DNA of 64,000 bases from assembly GCA_023053575.1 (NCBI GenBank), contig JAKZAP010000016.1:19052030-19116029 (forward strand), written 5' to 3'. Origin of the DNA: Branchinecta lynchi. Taxonomy: Eukaryota; Arthropoda; Branchiopoda; Anostraca; Branchinectidae. This document shows positions 59,411-64,000 of the stretch, piece after piece. Position 1 is the stretch's first letter; each line of letters begins with the position of its first letter. Below the pieces are notes generated by a model. It saw only the letters and a program-made list of their open reading frames with translations, searched no databases and had not been told where the DNA came from. The translations under genes and the position numbers were made by a program.

Positions 59411-61841
59411 TTTTTATGGCACTTGCCCTTCGGCCAAGTGCCATATAGCGATTGTAATTTCTGTCCGTCAGTCGGTATGTCGGTCCCGGTTTTGCTAGTT
59501 CGGGCACTTCCAGATAAGCTAGGACGATGAAACTTGGCAGGCGTATCTGGAACTGGACCAGATTAAATTAGAAATAGTCGCTTCCCCGATCCAACCATCC
59601 GGAGGGGAGTGGAGGGAGGGGGGAATCCGGAAAAATTAGGAAAAATGAGATATTTTTAGCTTACGAACGGGTGATCGGATCTTAATGAAACTTGATATAT
59701 GGAAGGACCTCGTGTCTCAGACCCTCCACTTTAAATCCAGACCGGATCCGGTGACATTGGGGGGAATTGGAGGGGGAAACCGGCAATCTTGGAAAACACT
59801 TAGAGTGGAGGGATCCGGATGAAACTTGGTGGAAAGTACAAGCACAAGTCCTAGATACGTGACTGATATAACCGGAACGGATCCGCTCACTTTGGGGGAG
59901 CTGGGGGGGGGAGAAGTCCGAATTTCTAGTGATCCCGCGAGCTCGGTGCTTCCTGATGTGTTGGGACGATGGAAATTGACAGGCACGTCAGGGAACCGAC
60001 CAGATTAAATAGGAGGGAGGGTGAAGCCAAAATTTGAGGTATTTTCAGCTTGTGAACGGGTGATTGGATCTTGATGAAGTTGATATTTAGGATGACCTCG
60101 TGTCTCAGACATCTCACTTTAAATCCGGACCGGATCCAATGACACTGGGGGGAGTTGGAGGAGGGAACTGGAAATTTTGAGAAACGCTCAGAGTGGAGGG
60201 ATCGGGATGAAACATGGTGGGAAGAACAAGCACAAGTCTTAGACACGCCATTGACATAAACGGACCGGATCAGGGCACTGTGGGGGAGTTGGGGGGGGGG
60301 GGGGGGGGGGGGGGGGTCCGGATTTCTAGCGATCCCGCGAGTTCGGCATACTTCCTGATGTGCTAGGGCGATGAAACTTGGCAGGTATGTCAGGGATCCC
60401 AACAGATTGACTTGAGAACAGCCGTTTCCCCGACCCGACCATCGTGGGGGGAGTGGGTGGATGGAGAGTCCGGAATCTAGTGGCGTGCATAACTTTTGAA
60501 CGGGTGATCGGATTTGAATGAAACTTGTCTGGTGAGCTATGGCCTCGGACGTTCAGTGTCAAGTCCGGGTCGGGTCCGATATCTGTGGGGACGGGGTGTG
60601 GGGGGGGGGGGAATTCGAGAAACTCTAAAAGCAGAGGGATTAGGACGGAACTTAATGGATGGAACAAGCATTAGGCCTAGATGAAATTGACGGAGCCAGA
60701 TGGTTTTGGAGCTCTGTGGGGGGAGTTGGAGGGGGGTTTCCTGGAATTCCGGTAGTCGTGAGTTAGAATAGTTCCAGATGTAAAACGACAACGAAACTTT
60801 GCAGGCATATTAGTGACCCGAATTATCTTGACTTAAGAACCTGACACAACATACCCCCGGAAACTTCCGTTCCTAGATCCGAGCATTTTTGGGGGAGCAA
60901 GAGAAGAGAAATATGGAAATTCATTTCTATAAATTGCGAACGAGTGGTCTGATTTGAGTGAAACTTAATGGGTGATACGGATTGATGACCTCGACATGTA
61001 AAATATGAGTTCGAACTGTATGCGACCACGATTAGGGGAATTGGGGGGGGGGGGACTTTTGACATGCACAAAAACCAAACGGATGGAGCGAATGAGATGC
61101 AAATTCGACAGTGGCGAGTTTATGCGGCCTAGATTTGTTATTTGGCGTCCTGGCTGGATTCGGCCAAGGTAGGGGGGGGGGGGGGTTACTGGAAACTTGC
61201 AGATAGGCTATGCTCCAATTTCAGTAAAACTGGATGGACAGGAACAGGGAATTAAGAGATACGACGTTTATGTTTCCAAGTCCTGTTCGACCACAGTATT
61301 TGGAGTTGGATGGAGATTGCCGGAAACTTTGAGGCTCGCATAGGGGTCAAACGAGTGCATCAGTTTAAATGAAACATGGAACATAGAGAGAGCACATACC
61401 CTAGATGACATATTTGGGCCCGAATCGGATCCGACAACGTTGGTGGGAGGGGGGGGGGGAGTACCGGAACTTTCCAAAAATGCTCAGATTCGAGTGAAAC
61501 TTGATAGATGGTATACAAGAAGATGCTTTAGGTGATTGATTTTTTTTATTCCGAACCAGATTCGGCCACAGTAGGTGGAGATAGAGGGAGTACCGGGAAA
61601 TCGTGTCGCACGTCTAGGGATCAAACAAATGGATTTATTGGGCTGAATGTTTGAACAGTCATGTGCATTTGCTACAGATAATCGAGACGATGCCGGAACT
61701 GCTCAGAAATGAGTGAAACTAAATATCCTATTTCTATTTCCGAACCGCGTTTTTGAATGGCGTGCGTATTTTGTGACGTTCTCATCTACTTTCTTGTACA
61801 GCCGACTCATACAAGTGCCATATGAGCTCGTAGCTCTTGTT
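59411..61841 (+). mobile_element. Family B repeat with a 26-G run
   Basis: Head TATGGCACTTGCCCTTCGGC, tail CATATGAGCTCGTAGCTCTT. It is close to the 27826-30815 copy module by module. 60291-60316 is an unbroken run of 26 G. Confidence 0.88.
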
Positions 61842-61842
61842 C

Positions 61843-62280
61843 TTACTGTTTTTCTGTGAAGTTCATCCCTCGTGAACCATGACAGATATCAAGTTGAATT
61901 AGCTTGGTATGTTTGTTAGCATTGGGGTCTAGTTGTGCCTTTTGAGGCCCCCCCCCCCTCCCCGCATCCACCCGGTTCAGGGGCAATTCGGCCCAGATTG
62001 CCGAGTGACTAGTCTTCGTAACTTGACTAAAGCTGGGGAGAGGTCGATGAAATTCCTTTACTAGTAGACCCTATAGGTTTGGAATGGTACTTTTGGAGTT
62101 GCAACTAACCCACCCTTCCCTTTCATGAGCAACTGGGCCCAGTCCCATGAGTTAAGTTCGTGAACCATGACAGGTATCAAATCCCCCCCCCCCCGCCCCT
62201 CCCAACCTTCCCGTTTAGGGGTAACTGGGATGGGCCTACTTAGTAACTTGTGAACCATGACTGTTATTAAAGTCCGTACC
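61843..62280 (+). repeat. Family E repeat
   Basis: Shares AACCATGACAGATATCAAG, GGGGTCTAGTTGTGCCTTTT and GGGC(A/C)A.T.GGCCCAGATTG with 25890-26720. It abuts the end of the B copy, as E abuts A at 25889. Confidence 0.65.
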
Positions 62281-62594
62281 GCAACCTAACCTAAATAATA
62301 ACCAAATTAACGAAGTAAAAAAGATCATGAACTGCATACATTTCACGCTTGCCACACATGCAAAGACAACCCAATAAAGGGGGCCAAAAAGGGAGGGTTC
62401 GTTGATCGGAAGATCCTTGCCCGGTGAGAAAGATACGGAAGTTCAGTTCACTGAAAGAGGAAGGCCTTCACCCACAAACAACCCGGGGGCAGTGTCTCAC
62501 TATTCAGTTCACCTGACTGCCTGGTCCGATACTAGTTGTTCCATGCTTTTTCCATGCTTAAAATACTATTCTGGGGCTGTCTCTACACAACTAC

Positions 62595-62857
62595 AGTAAG
62601 CGGTCAAGTAACACTCAATGGAACCTATTATCGCTCACCAGAGCTGCCTTTGATTCGCATTTCCAGTTGAATTAAGTTATGATTTTGCCGTTTCATTTGC
62701 TATTCTCAGTTGACTGATAGCGTTAAATTTATCCAATCTATTGAGATTAATCCATGGTTAACCGGTTAACCTATAGTAAGCGGTCAATTAACACTCAATG
62801 GAACCTATTATTGCTCACCAGAGCTGCGTTTGATTTGCATTTCCAGTTGACTTAAAT
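62595..62857 (+). repeat. Direct repeat of about 83 bp, 180 bp apart
   Basis: AGTAAGCGGTCAA(G/T)TAACAC, AATGGAACCTATTAT and CATTTCCAGTTGA(A/C)TTAA occur at 62595-62677 and 62775-62857. Confidence 0.85.
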
Positions 62858-62887
62858 GCAGAGCATGCATGCAGGAGCCCACCGGAC

Positions 62888-63865
62888 AAATTATTATAAT
62901 TATAATAATTTTATTTTTCACCCATCAAAAAGCACATGGCATAGACGGAGTATGAATAAAGAAAGAAAAGAAGAAGGAAACACTATAACAAGAGGAAACC
63001 AAAGACAACATAGAGACTACGACAGCATTATACTATCTATAAAACTATCCTATTGTAGAAGAATGCTCTCCCATTGATGCTTGATCTTGTTGTTGTAATT
63101 CTGTTGTTGTTGTCCAACTGCTGTAAGAGGGTCAGTGATGTTGTAAGTAGTGAGGATTTTACTATTTCGGGTTCAAAGAGGGAGGCGGAGCAGGAATTTA
63201 CAGAAACGAAAATAAATAGAGCGAATTTTGTTTTGTATCAGTGTTAGTTAACATTCGCCAGTAAGTTGCGATGTATAAAATGTGAGGCAGGGCCGCCGAG
63301 TTAAAAATCGTGGCGAGAATAAGACGGTTGAAACGCAACTCATTCGCCACAGTGGAACCATAAGCTGCAGCAATCTTTTTGCGAATATGTTTGATCAACA
63401 GTGCTCTGGTCTCTCTGATCGACCTCCCGATCGGTAGACCAAGATAAATCAGCGAATCTGCTGGTCTCACTTTTGAACTTCCCAGCCGTACAGTTATATC
63501 AGGGCTAGTTCTCCAATCAAAAATAACAACTTGGGATTTGTCAGGGTTAAATTTTATTCCTACACTGCTGTACTCATCACTTAACGTATCAAAATTTTCT
63601 TCAAGACGATTAACTGTGCGACTGGGGTTTAGAATGTCATTGGCGTAACCTACAAGACTAACGTCAATTCCCCGAATAATACAAGCCGGCTTTACATTAC
63701 TTTGTGGTTCTATTACAGCATTGTTGAATAGTTGCGGCGAAAGGACCGATCCCTGTCTTACTCCTTTCTTAACTTTATATAAAACCCGAAAGGAAATTCC
63801 CATCCCTATCCCTCCACTCGAGCTCCCCGATGAAATTTTTTTCTCAAAATAGTACGAAAAAGTAG
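62888..63865 (-). pseudogene. LINE reverse transcriptase fragment with altered active site
   Basis: The minus frame (open from about 63860; ATG at 63803; stop at 63198) has KKGVRQGSVLSPQLFN (RT block B), VGYANDIL in place of the catalytic YADD, GIKFNPDKSQVVIF (block D) and IYLGLPIG. This is the palm region of a non-LTR retrotransposon RT. The second catalytic Asp pair is broken by Asp to Asn in YAND, and upstream RT blocks are missing. The 3' UTR runs to 62888 with AATAAA and an ATTATAATT-type tail. It is 5'-truncated and presumably inactive. Confidence 0.88.
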
Positions 63866-64000
63866 CATGCAGTACTAACGATCCTACTACATGCTTCTAC
63901 TTCAAGGCTACCGTGTTACTGCATACTACTATATGCTACTATTAGCAAGACCTGATGCTACTATCGCAAGACAGGATGCTACTGTATACTACTATATAAG
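63866..64000 (-). repeat. TAGTAGCAT-rich repeat, inverted copy
   Basis: This is the reverse complement of 39396-39540 with moderate divergence; CAAGGCTACCGTGTTACTGC is exact. It is cut by the window end. Confidence 0.75.

Noticed and set aside
1..64000. tRNA and rRNA genes
   Set aside because: I looked for A/B-box words and TTCGAATC-type loops; no cloverleaf could be supported.

Overview
The window is invertebrate-animal-like nuclear DNA. It is AT-rich and intron-rich, has GT-AG introns and is crowded with transposon relics; no bacterial or organellar gene organisation is visible. Sequence alone does not let me name the phylum. One host gene can be reconstructed, and it fills almost the whole window: DCP1, the mRNA-decapping activator, on the + strand from the start codon at 1254 to the stop at 59235. 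Nine coding exons (1254-1367, 6574-6614, 14177-14304, 17438-17619, 21647-21797, 23718-23923, 30954-31133, 41530-41676, 59146-59235) join with matching phases into one frame of 412 codons. They encode an N-terminal EVH1 domain, a low-complexity linker and a C-terminal trimerisation helix. Only 1239 of 57982 bases in the gene span are coding; the introns add up to 56.7 kb.

The introns are a layered set of mobile-element relics. Family A (about 1.0-1.4 kb; copies near 1, 9670, 12500, 19032, 24845, 34138, 36705 and 55384) carries internal 137-bp tandem units and ends at the palindrome TTTTGGGATCCCAAAA. Family B (1.3-3 kb; copies at 6889, 17711, 27826, 42722, 47615, 49940 and 59411) is built from modules of about 130-155 bp, many with a long G run and each carrying the core ATGAAACTTGG. 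Families A, B and E share versions of that core. Other elements include two hAT-like transposons with 8-bp target duplications (5131-6303, 15150-16700), a PIF/Harbinger-like MITE with TTA duplications (27515-27803), a Tc1/mariner-like MITE (3003-3515), a family with terminal inverted repeats of about 21 bp (7107, 21959, 58605), and a TIR-bearing family F (54236-57165) interrupted by an A copy. There is also a complete but apparently non-coding LTR element with two 496-bp LTRs (43400-46760) sitting inside a B copy, and several 3'-truncated LINE fragments (31190, 32268, 39543, 49040, 62888).

Region by region: 1-1253 is the upstream flank and 5' leader. 1254-17619 encodes the EVH1 domain. 17620-31133 encodes the linker. 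31134-41529 (intron 7) holds LINE ends and a broken minus-strand coding tract split by a family A insertion. 41530-59235 holds the two trimerisation exons separated by a 17.5-kb intron full of nested elements. 59236-64000 is downstream flank with B, E and LINE sequence. A 100-N assembly gap (13763-13862) lies in a 165-bp tandem array in intron 2. Just upstream of exon 3 the acceptor and exon head are tandemly duplicated, leaving a decoy splice site whose use would introduce an early stop.
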